Shown one piece after another: positions 8,319 to 16,606 of a stretch of DNA of 24,462 nucleotides (positions are counted from its first letter, which is position 1; each line of letters begins with the position of its first letter). A program made the translations under genes and the position numbers. Location: contig JARRNJ010000082.1 in NCBI GenBank assembly GCA_037385045.1, positions 1 to 24,462 of the forward strand, in the 5' to 3' direction. The DNA comes from JARRNJ01 sp037385045 (GTDB lineage: Bacteria > Pseudomonadota > Gammaproteobacteria > JASBUN01). The notes under the pieces were generated by a model. The model worked only from the letters and a program-made list of their open reading frames with translations. It had not been told where the DNA came from and did not search any database.

Positions 8319-9419
8319 ATGAGCGATTGCATCATCATCGGCGGCGGCCTGATCGGCATGCTCACGGCCCGGGAGCTGGCCGTGGCCGGGCTGTCCGTGA
8401 CCCTGCTCGACCGGGGCGCGGCCGGCCGCGAAGCCTCATGGGCCGGGGGCGGGATCCTTTCGCCCCTGTATCCCTGGCGCTACGCCGACGCCGTGACCCG
8501 CCTGGCCCAGTGGAGCCAGGCCCGGTACGAGTCGCTATGCGACGGGCTGCGCGAGGATTCGGGTGTGGATCCCCAATGGACCTGTAGCGGGCTGCTGTTC
8601 CTCGATACCGATGAGCGGGCGGAGGCGGCGGAATGGGCCCGGCGCTTCGGCATCGGGCTGGACACACTGGACGCCGCGGCGGTCGCGGAATGTGAGCCGG
8701 CGCTGGCGTCGCCGCCGGCGGGATTGTGGATGACCCAGGTGGCGCAGGTGCGCAACCCCCGCCTGGTGCGGGCGCTGCGCGGCAGCATCGCCTTTCACGG
8801 AGTACGCATCGAGGAGGGCGTCGAGGTCACCGCGGTTGCAACCGACGGCAGCCGTGTTGTCGGCGTGGAGACCCGCGACGGGCGCCTGTCGGCGCCGCGG
8901 GTGGTGGTGGCGGGCGGCGCCTGGAGCGCCCGGCTGCTCCATGGTTTGGGGGTGTCGCTGGCGGTGGAGCCGGTGCGCGGGCAGATGATTCTGTTCGCGG
9001 CCCGGCCCGGCCTGGTGCACCGGATCGTGCTCCGCGGCGGGCGCTACCTGATCCCCCGGCGCGACGGCCGGGTGCTGGCCGGCAGCACCCTGGAGTACGT
9101 GGGCTTCGACAAGGGCACCACCAAGGCGGCGCTTGAGGAGCTGCGCGCGGCGGCGGTGGCGCTGGCGCCGGCGCTGGCGGACTGCCCGGTGGAGCACCAC
9201 TGGGCCGGCCTGCGGCCCGGTTGCGCCGACGGCGTCCCATTCGTCGGCGCCGTGACCGGCATCGAGGGGCTGTATGTCAACACCGGTCACTTCCGCAATG
9301 GGGTGGTCCTGGGTCCGGGCTCGGCGCGGCTGCTGGCGGACCTGGTTCTCGGCCGGGAGCCGCTGCTGGATCCGGCGCCGTATGCGATCAACGTCTTGCG
9401 AGAGCCGTCACAGCCGTGA
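8319..9419 (+). CDS. thiO: FAD-dependent glycine oxidase ThiO
   Basis: This 366-aa DAO-family flavoenzyme oxidises glycine to iminoglycine (dehydroglycine), the precursor used for the thiazole ring of thiamine. The N-terminal dinucleotide-binding motif IIGGGLIGMLTARELA is followed by VTLLDRG and GREASWAGGGILSPLYPW, the ThiO-type FAD loop. Later come VVVAGGAWSARL, EPVRGQM, GRYLIPRRDGRVLAGSTLE and a C-terminal GLRPGCADGVPFVG with NTGHFRNGVVLGPGSA. Length and motifs fit ThiO well. It is divergent from the pilus operon, as P. aeruginosa thiO is beside fimT/fimU. No other thi gene is in the window and no TPP riboswitch is seen upstream. The Shine-Dalgarno site is weak. Confidence 0.92.
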   Translation: MSDCIIIGGGLIGMLTARELAVAGLSVTLLDRGAAGREASWAGGGILSPLYPWRYADAVTRLAQWSQARYESLCDGLREDSGVDPQWTCSGLLFLDTDERAEAAEWARRFGIGLDTLDAAAVAECEPALASPPAGLWMTQVAQVRNPRLVRALRGSIAFHGVRIEEGVEVTAVATDGSRVVGVETRDGRLSAPRVVVAGGAWSARLLHGLGVSLAVEPVRGQMILFAARPGLVHRIVLRGGRYLIPRRDGRVLAGSTLEYVGFDKGTTKAALEELRAAAVALAPALADCPVEHHWAGLRPGCADGVPFVGAVTGIEGLYVNTGHFRNGVVLGPGSARLLADLVLGREPLLDPAPYAINVLREPSQP

Positions 9420-9490
9420 TTCGGCATAAAAAATATGGAAATAGGTCCGCAAGATTAATGAAAATGTATAGGGAAATCAGTCGGCAACAA

Positions 9491-9520
9491 TAGACTTCCT
9501 CCGGAAGTTGCGCATATACT
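9491..9520 (+). promoter_or_regulatory. Fur-family gene promoter overlapped by a 6-3-6 palindrome
   Basis: TAGACT (9491-9496, -35-like) and TATACT (9515-9520, -10) are 18 bp apart just before the Fur-family gene. ACTTCC (9494-9499) and GGAAGT (9503-9508) form a perfect palindrome with a 3-bp centre, covering the end of the -35 and the spacer. That is a good place for a repressor. The predicted transcript would begin almost at the ATG (9527). Confidence 0.5.
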
Positions 9521-9526
9521 CCTCAT

Positions 9527-9967
9527 ATGGATCATTTTGTTGACAACTGGCCCCTGGGGCGCGAAGCGGTGGTGGAGCTGCTCAAGGAGCACGCCATCCA
9601 GCCTACCCAGCAGCGCATGGAGATCGCCCAGATCCTGTTCGCCCGGCCCCAGCACCTGTCGGCCGACCAGGTCCTGGCGGCGGTGAACGCGGACGGCTCA
9701 CTGGTTTCCAAGGCGACGGTCTACAACACCTTGGGGCTGTTCGCCGAGAAGGGGCTGGTGCGCGAGGTCATTGTCGATCCCAACCGGGTTTTCTACGATT
9801 CCAACACCTCCACCCATCATCACTTCTACAATGTGGACACCGGCGCATTGACCGATATCGACGCCGACGAGGTGGCGATCAACGGCCTCCCGTCACTTCC
9901 GGCGGGGACATTGGCCGAAGGGGTCGAGGTCATCATCCGCGTGCGCCAGGAAGGCGGAGACCGCTGA
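9527..9967 (+). CDS. Fur-family regulator, Irr-like
   Basis: This 146-aa protein has the Fur winged helix: a recognition region with QPTQQRMEIAQILF and LSADQVLAAVN, then VSKATVYNTLGLFAEKGLVREV. The dimerisation part has FYDSNTSTHHHFYNVDTGALTDID and ends soon after EVIIRVRQEGGDR. The HHH block followed by LTDID, together with the absence of the C-terminal CxxC pairs that bind structural zinc in Fur and PerR, is closest to Irr, the haem-responsive iron regulator known from rhizobia. An Irr-like role is an inference; plain Fur-family is safe. No Shine-Dalgarno site precedes the ATG. A palindrome in its promoter suggests autoregulation. Confidence 0.88.
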   Translation: MDHFVDNWPLGREAVVELLKEHAIQPTQQRMEIAQILFARPQHLSADQVLAAVNADGSLVSKATVYNTLGLFAEKGLVREVIVDPNRVFYDSNTSTHHHFYNVDTGALTDIDADEVAINGLPSLPAGTLAEGVEVIIRVRQEGGDR

Positions 9968-10022
9968 TTGCGCAGCAGCGCGCCCGCGTTCCGGCAATAT
10001 TTCCTTCCCCGGTATTCTCTTA

Positions 10023-10028
10023 TATACT
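10023..10028 (+). promoter_or_regulatory. Probable -10 of tRNA-Thr promoter
   Basis: TATACT lies 42 nt before the tRNA and is followed by CGCC and further GC-rich sequence, which resembles the discriminator of stringently controlled stable-RNA promoters. The -35 (TTTCCT at 10000-10005, 17-bp spacer) is weak. Confidence 0.35.
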
Positions 10029-10068
10029 CGCCTACTCTCTCGCGGGGCCCCGTGCGCCTCGCCGGCGT

Positions 10069-10146
<78 letters not shown>

Positions 10147-10188
10147 TTCAACCGCCGCCGCGTCGTTCGACTGCGGCTCGGTCTGCCG

Positions 10189-12246
10189 TCACACCGCGCA
10201 GGGCGCCGTCGCTGCCTCCGCCTCGGGCAGCGCCCACACGTCGCCGTGTAGAGTGACCATGGCCGCCGGGTCGGTCAGCAGGCTGTTTTTTTCCGCCGCC
10301 GTCAGCGCATCCGGGCCGGAGGCCAGCAGCCGTTGGCGCAGTTGCGCCCGGCCGGGCCGCAGCCTCGCTGCGCCGCCGGCGGAATGCTGCAGTGCGATAT
10401 GGACCGCGTTGGTCACCGGGTTGAACAGGGCGTCGACGAAGCCGCCGTGGGTGATTCGGGCGCTATAGGCCGCCGTGCGCCGATCCAGATCCCGCAGTTC
10501 CTCGGGCGGTTCCAGCTCGCATGGGGTCAGGAACAATCCCCACCGGCGCGCCGCGCGGCCCAACGACTCGCGGCTCAGAATCACGGTCAGCGGCGCGGCG
10601 GCCAGCAGGCCCACCAGGACCGGCGACAGCCACCAGATGTAGCCGGGCGCGCCGCTGGCTGCGACGGCGGTGGCGCCGGCGCCGATGGCGATGCCGAAGG
10701 CATGAAGGCGCAGCGCCTGGCGCCAGCCGATGCCGTGATCGTTCCTTGTCTGCCCGGCCCAGCCCGCGCGTCGCCCCAGCAAGGTCATGCACACGAACTG
10801 GCTGTGAAACACCATCCGTGTCGGCGCCAGCAGCAGGGAGATCAGGTTCTCCAGCACGACGCTGGTCCACAGCCGGGCTCGTCCGCCGTAGAGCCGCGCC
10901 TGCAGCAGCAGGACACTGAGAATCTTCGGCAGGAACAGCAGCACGGCGGTGGCGGCGAGCAGCGCCGCCGTCCAGCCGGGATGATAGGTCGGCCAGTGCG
11001 GAAACAGGGACGGCTGTGCGGTGAAATACGCCGGCACCTGATCCCGGTTCACGATCACCTCGGCCATGCCGAGAACCAGGAACAGCGCCCACAGGGGTGC
11101 AGAGACGTACGACAACACGCCGTTGAGGAATAGCAGCCGATGGAACGGCTGCAGCCCATCGGCGAACATCACGCGCAGGTGCTGGAGGTTGCCGTGGCAC
11201 CAGCGGCGGTCGCGCTTGAGCTCGTCGGGCAGCGTCGGCGGTGCTTCCTCGAAGCTGCCGGGCAGATCATACGCCAGCCAGACCTTCCACCCGGCGCGGC
11301 GCATCAGCGACGCTTCGACGAAATCGTGGCTCATGATGTCGCCGCTCAGCGGCCCGTCTCCGGGCAGCCGGGGGAGCATGCAGTGGCGCATGAACGGCGC
11401 GGTGCGAATGATGACGTTGTGGCCCCAGTAGTGGCCGTCGCCCAGCTGCCAGAAGCTCAAGCCCGCCGCGAATGCGGACGCATAGGCCCAATGGGCGAAC
11501 TGCTGCACCCGGGCGAAGAGCGTATGGCGGTTTACGCTCATGGGCACCGTCTGGATGATGCCGGCATCCGGGTTGCGCTCCATCATCTGCACCAGGCGCA
11601 CCAGGGTTTCACCGGCCATCACGCTGTCGGCGTCCAGGACCACCATGTAACGGTAGTTGTTGCCCCAGCGCCGGCAGAAATCGGCGACGTTGCCGCTCTT
11701 GCGTTTGATGCGGTTGCGCCGGCGGCGGTAATAGATCTTGCCGAAGCCCTGTACCGACTCGCACAGGGCGGCCCACGCCAGTTCCTCCTTCACCCAGGTG
11801 TCGGGATCAGCCGTGTCACTGAGGATGAAGAAGTCGAATTGCGCCAGCGATGCGCTGCGCTTCAACGACCGGAAGACCGCCTCGAGGCCGGCACACACCC
11901 GGGCGGGATCTTCTTTGCAAACCGGCATCAGCACCGCGGTGCGCGTGTCGAAGTCGGGCGCGCCGGCGGATGCCGGCACCGTGCCGCTGACGGCCAGCCG
12001 GTCGCGGCCCGACCATAGGACCAGGAATCCCGCAATGCCGGTCCAGAACCCGAACGAGACCCACGCGAACAGTACAAAGAAGACCGCCACCAGGGCGATT
12101 TCCAGCCCGCTGCCGCCGTGCTGGGGCAGCAGGTGTCCCATGATGCCCGCGGCCGTTCCGGCGGGGATCATGACCAGGGCCGCCAGCAGGCGCCGGCGCA
12201 TCGACGCTGTGGACGCCCAGTTTCTCGACACGATGGAGCGGTGCAT
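10189..12246 (-). CDS. opgH: Glucan glucosyltransferase OpgH, catalytic membrane part
   Basis: This 685-aa inner-membrane family-2 glycosyltransferase polymerises and exports the beta-glucan backbone of osmoregulated periplasmic glucans from UDP-glucose. Two membrane segments (about residues 16-75) precede the catalytic domain: AVLMPVCKED, VVLDADSVM, HDFVEASLMRRAGW and the product-binding RDRRWCHGN. Several membrane segments follow. The end has LLTDPAAMVTLHGDVW, like other OpgH. The start at 12246 has GAGG 8 nt upstream. The frame stays open to 12747, but that extension is out-of-frame read-through of the gene upstream and was rejected. The protein lacks the roughly 150-residue cytoplasmic N-terminus of E. 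coli OpgH (847 aa); that part appears to be the next ORF upstream. Confidence 0.93.
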   Translation of the reverse strand: MHRSIVSRNWASTASMRRRLLAALVMIPAGTAAGIMGHLLPQHGGSGLEIALVAVFFVLFAWVSFGFWTGIAGFLVLWSGRDRLAVSGTVPASAGAPDFDTRTAVLMPVCKEDPARVCAGLEAVFRSLKRSASLAQFDFFILSDTADPDTWVKEELAWAALCESVQGFGKIYYRRRRNRIKRKSGNVADFCRRWGNNYRYMVVLDADSVMAGETLVRLVQMMERNPDAGIIQTVPMSVNRHTLFARVQQFAHWAYASAFAAGLSFWQLGDGHYWGHNVIIRTAPFMRHCMLPRLPGDGPLSGDIMSHDFVEASLMRRAGWKVWLAYDLPGSFEEAPPTLPDELKRDRRWCHGNLQHLRVMFADGLQPFHRLLFLNGVLSYVSAPLWALFLVLGMAEVIVNRDQVPAYFTAQPSLFPHWPTYHPGWTAALLAATAVLLFLPKILSVLLLQARLYGGRARLWTSVVLENLISLLLAPTRMVFHSQFVCMTLLGRRAGWAGQTRNDHGIGWRQALRLHAFGIAIGAGATAVAASGAPGYIWWLSPVLVGLLAAAPLTVILSRESLGRAARRWGLFLTPCELEPPEELRDLDRRTAAYSARITHGGFVDALFNPVTNAVHIALQHSAGGAARLRPGRAQLRQRLLASGPDALTAAEKNSLLTDPAAMVTLHGDVWALPEAEAATAPCAV

Positions 12247-12251
12247 GGGGG

Positions 12252-12857
12252 CTACCTCGCGGCACAGCAGCAGGTCCGCAGTACGGCGACGGACTTGCGC
12301 AGGCAGCGCACCCACCAGCGCCACAGCCTCGCGGGCGCATTGCGCTGTATCGGGCGTGGACTCAGGCTGCACCGGCGAACCAGCGGGCTCGACGGCAGCG
12401 CCGGCGCTTCGCCCACCGCGATACGCCGGCCGCTTCGCGGCGGACCGGCCTGTTGGGCGGCGGTGGGCGTGTCGTGGCAGAGGCCGCCGAGGCTTGCAAA
12501 TGCCCGCCACCTTGCCAGTTGAACACGGTCGCTGTTGGAGGAAAAGAAGCCGGCGCGGCCGATGAGTGTCTGACCCAGTTCGGACTCCAGCGCGGCCATT
12601 ACGGCCGCGACCGGGCTCAGCGACGGTGACGCCCGGTGATGGCGCACGCCGATGCGCAGGGCCGCGGCGGTCAATGCAGCCGCTTCCCCATCCGCCAGTC
12701 CGAATTCCTGCAGATAGCGCAGTGCCCGTCGTTGCGCCTCGCGCCATTCGGCCAACGTCACCAGCCGGTCGCCGGTCGCCGCGCAGGCTTGTTGTGTGCT
12801 CTCCGCATCCGGAGCGGTTGGATCCCGGATAGCGTCGGGCCGCTTTTCAATCGTCAT
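12252..12857 (-). CDS. Probable detached N-terminal domain of OpgH
   Basis: This 201-aa cytoplasmic protein lies between opgG and opgH. Its start (MTIEKRPDAIRD) overlaps the opgG end by 11 nt and has GGAG 8 nt upstream. Its TAG stop is 5 nt before the opgH ATG, in another frame. Residues about 40-110 are Ala- and Leu-rich helix; about 160-190 read RPIQRNAPARLWRWWVRCLR. This resembles the PxPWRTNxxxRxWxRL segment that precedes the first membrane helix in Pseudomonas and E. coli OpgH, and the downstream ORF continues with the expected W-SxRRxxL region. The two ORFs total 886 aa, close to a full OpgH (about 850). So it is either a separately encoded domain or the 5' part of a frameshifted opgH. 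The homology is from memory and weak over the first 150 residues. Confidence 0.7.
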   Translation of the reverse strand: MTIEKRPDAIRDPTAPDAESTQQACAATGDRLVTLAEWREAQRRALRYLQEFGLADGEAAALTAAALRIGVRHHRASPSLSPVAAVMAALESELGQTLIGRAGFFSSNSDRVQLARWRAFASLGGLCHDTPTAAQQAGPPRSGRRIAVGEAPALPSSPLVRRCSLSPRPIQRNAPARLWRWWVRCLRKSVAVLRTCCCAAR

Positions 12858-14451
12858 TGCAATAGCTCCACGTTTCCGTGACCGCGTGCTCGCCGTCGGC
12901 CAGGTAGGCATTCAAATCGAGCGGTGCGCCGGGATCGCGTTCGAGATCGAACGACAGCCGCCAGCCACCGGTGGCCGGGTTCCTGGTGACCCGCTGTGCC
13001 ACCAGCGTCCCGCCCGAGCGCACGTTGACGACGCCGCGGATGGGCGCGCCGGCGGCCAGCGCGTTGAGCCGGCGGCCAGCGAAATCCACGGTGAAGGTTT
13101 TGGCGTGCTGCGTGTTTCCCCGGGTGACGCGCGTGGCCAAGGTTCGCCCGCCGTCCGTCGGGGACGGATCGTGATTGGTCCAGCGGACGTTGTAGGACAA
13201 CCGCAACGGCTGTTCCGGCGTGGCGGCGGCGTGTGGCACCCAGTAGGCGACCATGTTGTCGTTGTGTTCGGAGTCCGAGGGTATTTCGACCAGTTCAACG
13301 CGCCCCCGGCCCCAGTTCCCCTCGGGCACCACCCACGCGTTGGGGCGCAGCGCATAACGTTTCTCGAAGTCCTGATAATGATCGAAGCTGCGGTCCCGCT
13401 GCACGAAGCCGAAGCCCCGCGGACTACGGACCGCGAACGAGCTGACCAGCAACCGGCGTGGATTGACCAGCGGCCGCCAGATCCACTCGCCGCTTCCCGC
13501 TGCGATCAGCAGGCCGTCGGAGTCATGCACCTCGGGACGGAAGTCCCGGGCGATGCGGGATGCGCCTTCGCCGTACAGGAACATGCTGGTCAGCGGCGCC
13601 AGCCCCAGCTTGGCAATGGGGGTGCGTGGAAACAGTACTGCGGTGACGTGCATGGCGGTGGCTGCACCCGGCCGGATGTCGAACTGGTAGGCGCCGGTGA
13701 GGTTCTTGCCGTCCAGCAGTGCGTAGACGCGCAACTGACGGGCGCCCGGTGCGGGTTTCACCAGCCAGAAGGCGCGAAAATAGGGAAACTGTTCGCCTTC
13801 GGGCAAGGCTGTGTCGACCGCGACTCCGCGTGCCGACAGCCCGTAGACGGCGCCCCGGCCGACGGCGCGGAAATAGCTGGCGCCCAGGAATACGGCGAAT
13901 TCGTCGAAGTTACGGTTGTTGTTGATCCGGTAGTGGACCCGGAATCCGGCAAAGCCGAGGTCGGCCGGGACCGGTTCGGGAAAGCGGTTCGTACCGTAGT
14001 CGAACAGATCCGGGGCGAATGCCATCTCGCGTACGGCGGCGCCGTCGACCACATGAATGGTTACCGGGCGGTCGTAATAGTAGCCAACCGGAAAGAACTG
14101 GACTTGAAACGGCAGGCCCGTGTTGCGCCAAAGTGCCTTTCGGGGCCGAAAGCGGATTTCGCGGTAGTGTGCGTAATCGAGCTGGCGCAGAAAAGCGGGC
14201 ACTGCAGCCTGCCGGTCACGGTATGGCTGGGCGGCCAGTTCGCGCGCCCGTAGCACCACATTATCGAACCCGAAGGGACGTCCGGCCGCGCCCGCCGCGG
14301 TTGCAGCCAGCGCCAACGGCATCCAGCCGAGAACCGCGCCAGCGCGGCGAAACCGCATCGCGAGCACGGCAAGTACGCCGGCGGCGGGCCGATAGTTACG
14401 TGGACGGCGCCGTGCATTGAACAGCTTGTCATTGCGCGGTGGCATGATCAT
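12847..14451 (-). CDS. opgG: Periplasmic glucan biosynthesis protein OpgG
   Basis: This is an MdoG/OpgG-family periplasmic protein of about 534 aa, needed to make or branch osmoregulated periplasmic glucans together with OpgH. Family marks in order are FDNVVLRARELA, the FRPRKALWRNTG block, DLGFAGFRVHY, EFAVFLGASYFRAVG, YGLSARGVAVDTALPEGEQFP, RVYALLDGKNLTGAYQF, LAPLTSMFLYGE, GEWIWRPLVNPRRLLVSSF, GFGFVQRDRSFDHYQDFE and the terminal ETWSY. The export signal is probably MRFRRAGAVLGWMPLALAATAAGA, starting at 14358. Starts at 14451 and 14445 give a longer basic leader; none has a good ribosome site, so the start is uncertain. Similarity is nearer OpgG than OpgD. A CATAAT -10-like site (14571-14576, minus strand) could serve the operon. 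Confidence 0.93.
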   Translation of the reverse strand: MIMPPRNDKLFNARRRPRNYRPAAGVLAVLAMRFRRAGAVLGWMPLALAATAAGAAGRPFGFDNVVLRARELAAQPYRDRQAAVPAFLRQLDYAHYREIRFRPRKALWRNTGLPFQVQFFPVGYYYDRPVTIHVVDGAAVREMAFAPDLFDYGTNRFPEPVPADLGFAGFRVHYRINNNRNFDEFAVFLGASYFRAVGRGAVYGLSARGVAVDTALPEGEQFPYFRAFWLVKPAPGARQLRVYALLDGKNLTGAYQFDIRPGAATAMHVTAVLFPRTPIAKLGLAPLTSMFLYGEGASRIARDFRPEVHDSDGLLIAAGSGEWIWRPLVNPRRLLVSSFAVRSPRGFGFVQRDRSFDHYQDFEKRYALRPNAWVVPEGNWGRGRVELVEIPSDSEHNDNMVAYWVPHAAATPEQPLRLSYNVRWTNHDPSPTDGGRTLATRVTRGNTQHAKTFTVDFAGRRLNALAAGAPIRGVVNVRSGGTLVAQRVTRNPATGGWRLSFDLERDPGAPLDLNAYLADGEHAVTETWSYCNDD

Positions 14452-14928
14452 CGGTGAGTTGTTCGGCGTTGAGCGTCGCGTCCCCTGACCGCATTCGGGA
14501 CCGCGGCGCAATAACAACGCACGTTCCGTGCCACTGGCAACATTCGGTCCAAAAACAGACGGTTGGGTGCATTATGCGGCGATCCGCCGTCCACATGCGT
14601 CGCCCTATGACGACGCTCGGCGAGGCGCAATTTTTAACTGTTTGTTCCGGCTCGGATTCGCGCCGTCGCCTGATGGCGACAAAAGGCCACCTTGATTTGA
14701 CCGCGAACGCCACAATCGGTGTAATCCGTAATCGAAATCACAAAAAGTCCTCTCAAGAAAGCGTTCCAGCGCACGCAATTTTGAATAGACAAGAAGAGGA
14801 CTGGGCAGGGTGGCCGTCCACCATGAGCGCAATGCCTGCGCTCGATTTCATCGCCAACGTGGACACGCTGTTGCGGCGATGTGCCGGGCCATCCTGGGGA
14901 GCATGCGGGTAGCTTCGATGAAAGGATC
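14452..14928. other. Divergent intergenic region, no convincing gene
   Basis: Between opgG (-) and the beta-rich protein gene (+) no reading frame looks coding. Visible elements are a 6-bp hairpin GTCGCC-TGAT-GGCGAC (14665-14680) without a T-run and, on the minus strand, the short repetition GATTACGGATTACACCGATT (about 14710-14735). The region is more AT-rich than its flanks between about 14690 and 14800. It should hold promoters for both directions. Confidence 0.6.
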
Positions 14929-16500
14929 ATGACCGGGTCGACTCCGGCGCGCGGAACCGCGCGGCGGCTTCGGCCGGCCGACAATCTCACTATCACCACG
15001 CGGCGCCTGGCCGGCGTGGTGCTGACCTGTTCCCTTCTTTCCCCGCCGCTGCTTGTTGCCGCGCCGGCGCGGGCGGACCTTCCAACGCTCTTTGCAACGG
15101 CAGCCGGGCACCTCGGCGGCTTGCGGCGGACGGCCGCTGGCGGGGCGAAAATACGCCACTCGCCGTTGGCCGGCGCGCTGCCCGGCGTAGGTCCCGGGGC
15201 GCTTGCGGCCGGAAGTCCACCGGCTGAGCTGCAGATTGTGAGCGCGGCGGCCCCGGGGTTTGCCTCGCCGGGCGCGGGTCCTGAAGCTGTGCCCCGTATC
15301 CATGGCGCCAATGTCACACTGGCCCCGGTGCCGCGCTGGTCACGGGAACTCGCGTTCTCGGGCGGCTATTACGCGGCTGGCAACGGCGCTGCGTCGGCAG
15401 GGGGTGATGGTGCCCGACGCCAGCCGCTGGGGCAGACCTGGGCCGTGAATGCCGACAGCCTGCTGTTCGGACGCCGTCTGCGCATGCGCGGCGAGTATCT
15501 GCGCAGCGTCCTGCGTTCCGGCGCCGCCGACGGCGGGGCCGCGCATGCGGATTCCGCCTATGACCTCGGCGTCGCCTACTGGATCCCGGGGCACGGTGCG
15601 GGCAACGGCGGGGACTGGAATCTCGAACTGCATCACGCACGTATTGGGGCCGGCTTCTGGAGCCCCGGCACTGCCTCGCTGCCCCGGGACGTTGCCTTGT
15701 GGCAAGCCGATCTGAGTCACCGGGTGGACCATGTCAACGTGCGCCTGGGGCTTACCCGGCGGCGCAACAATCCCGACAACCGGGCCGGGCTGTCCCGCAG
15801 CCGCGATGACCGCTACGAGGTTCATCTGAGTTCGCCGCTGGATGTACTGCCGCGAAGCCTCGATTGGCTCGGTCGCCTGGTGGCGACGTTGACCATGCAC
15901 AGCGAAGCACTCAACGACAGCCTAACCGGATTACACACGAGCCGCGGCGGCCAGGTGGGCGTTAATCTGCGGCCGAAGCCGGTGGCACTGCGAATCAGCA
16001 GCGGTTGGGAGCGCTCCGACCAGCGCAGCGATCCGGCGTGTGCAGCCACGTCGTTGGCGCGCAGCTACGGGCTGTCGATGACCATCGCCGGCCCGCGCGG
16101 CGTGCGCGTGTCGCCGCGGTATTCGTTCACGACCACCACCGGTACCGGCGCGATCCCGGATTCCCTGACGCGCAGCACAAGTGTGGCGATGCGGGTGCCG
16201 CTGTCACGCGGGCGCGCGGCGTTCACCTTCGACGCGAACATCCAGGACACCGTTGCCGACGACGTTTCGGGCGATTTCGAACAAAGCCTGGTGAGTACCG
16301 GGTTTGTCTGGAAGATGTCGCAGCCCCATGGCTGGCATCCGGGCGTCGATGTCAACCTGACCCACAGCCTGCAATGGACGCGCGCGGGCGGGGGCAGCGG
16401 CGGCGTGACCGACTGGCGCGTGCTGGCGCGGCCGGGTTCCGGCTTGCCGGGAGGTTGGGAAGGGGGTAAATGGAGAGAACACGGGCAGGTTCGCAGATGA
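14929..16500 (+). CDS. Unrecognised exported beta-rich protein, possible outer-membrane barrel
   Basis: This is a 523-aa protein of no family I recognise. After an unusually long basic leader, a hydrophobic stretch (LAGVVLTCSLLSPPLLVAAPARA) ends near residue 50 with an Ala-x-Ala site, so it is probably exported. From about residue 150 the sequence is a series of 8-12-residue alternating strands separated by Gly/Asp/Asn loops (AVNADSLLFGRRLRMRGEYL, AYDLGVAYWIPG, HVNVRLGLTRRR), the pattern of an outer-membrane beta-barrel. The end (about 500-523, RPGSGLPGGWEGGKW onward) does not look like a closing strand and lacks a terminal aromatic, so the natural 3' end may have been replaced. Codons for about residues 425-500 are duplicated at 21.3 kb. 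AAAGGA is very close to the ATG, so the start is uncertain. Confidence 0.6.
   Translation: MTGSTPARGTARRLRPADNLTITTRRLAGVVLTCSLLSPPLLVAAPARADLPTLFATAAGHLGGLRRTAAGGAKIRHSPLAGALPGVGPGALAAGSPPAELQIVSAAAPGFASPGAGPEAVPRIHGANVTLAPVPRWSRELAFSGGYYAAGNGAASAGGDGARRQPLGQTWAVNADSLLFGRRLRMRGEYLRSVLRSGAADGGAAHADSAYDLGVAYWIPGHGAGNGGDWNLELHHARIGAGFWSPGTASLPRDVALWQADLSHRVDHVNVRLGLTRRRNNPDNRAGLSRSRDDRYEVHLSSPLDVLPRSLDWLGRLVATLTMHSEALNDSLTGLHTSRGGQVGVNLRPKPVALRISSGWERSDQRSDPACAATSLARSYGLSMTIAGPRGVRVSPRYSFTTTTGTGAIPDSLTRSTSVAMRVPLSRGRAAFTFDANIQDTVADDVSGDFEQSLVSTGFVWKMSQPHGWHPGVDVNLTHSLQWTRAGGGSGGVTDWRVLARPGSGLPGGWEGGKWREHGQVRR
16203..16427 (+). repeat. Direct repeat A, copy 1 (225 bp)
   Basis: It is identical to 21255-21479 except at 16209 (C, T in copy 2) and 16307 (T, C in copy 2), a constant offset of 5052 bp. 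In this copy it is in-frame coding sequence of the beta-rich protein; the second difference changes GFVWKM to GFAWKM. Confidence 0.97.
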
Positions 16501-16546
16501 TATCCGCGGAACCCGGGGTGCGCTCAGGACGATCGGACGGTGGAGT

Positions 16547-16606
16547 GGCGGGCCGTTGACGGTAAGCTGCTGCTGGACCTGGGCAGCAGGCCATTTCTTC
16601 TTCTTA
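16547..16606 (+). repeat. Direct repeat B, copy 1 (60 bp)
   Basis: It matches 21192-21251 at 58 of 60 positions (differences at 16587 and 16597, both C here and A in copy 2). It begins GGCGGGCCGTTGACGG and ends TTCTTCTTA. It lies between the end of the beta-rich protein gene and the ABC operon, and no coding role is evident. Confidence 0.93.

Noticed and set aside
12247..12747. N-terminal extension of OpgH in its own frame (167 residues)
   Set aside because: The sequence is Arg/Pro/Gly-rich without OpgH features and overlaps a better ORF in another frame; a good ribosome site supports the start at 12246.
14665..14680. Hairpin GTCGCC-TGAT-GGCGAC as a terminator
   Set aside because: No T-run on either strand, and it lies in a divergent gap where a terminator is not expected.
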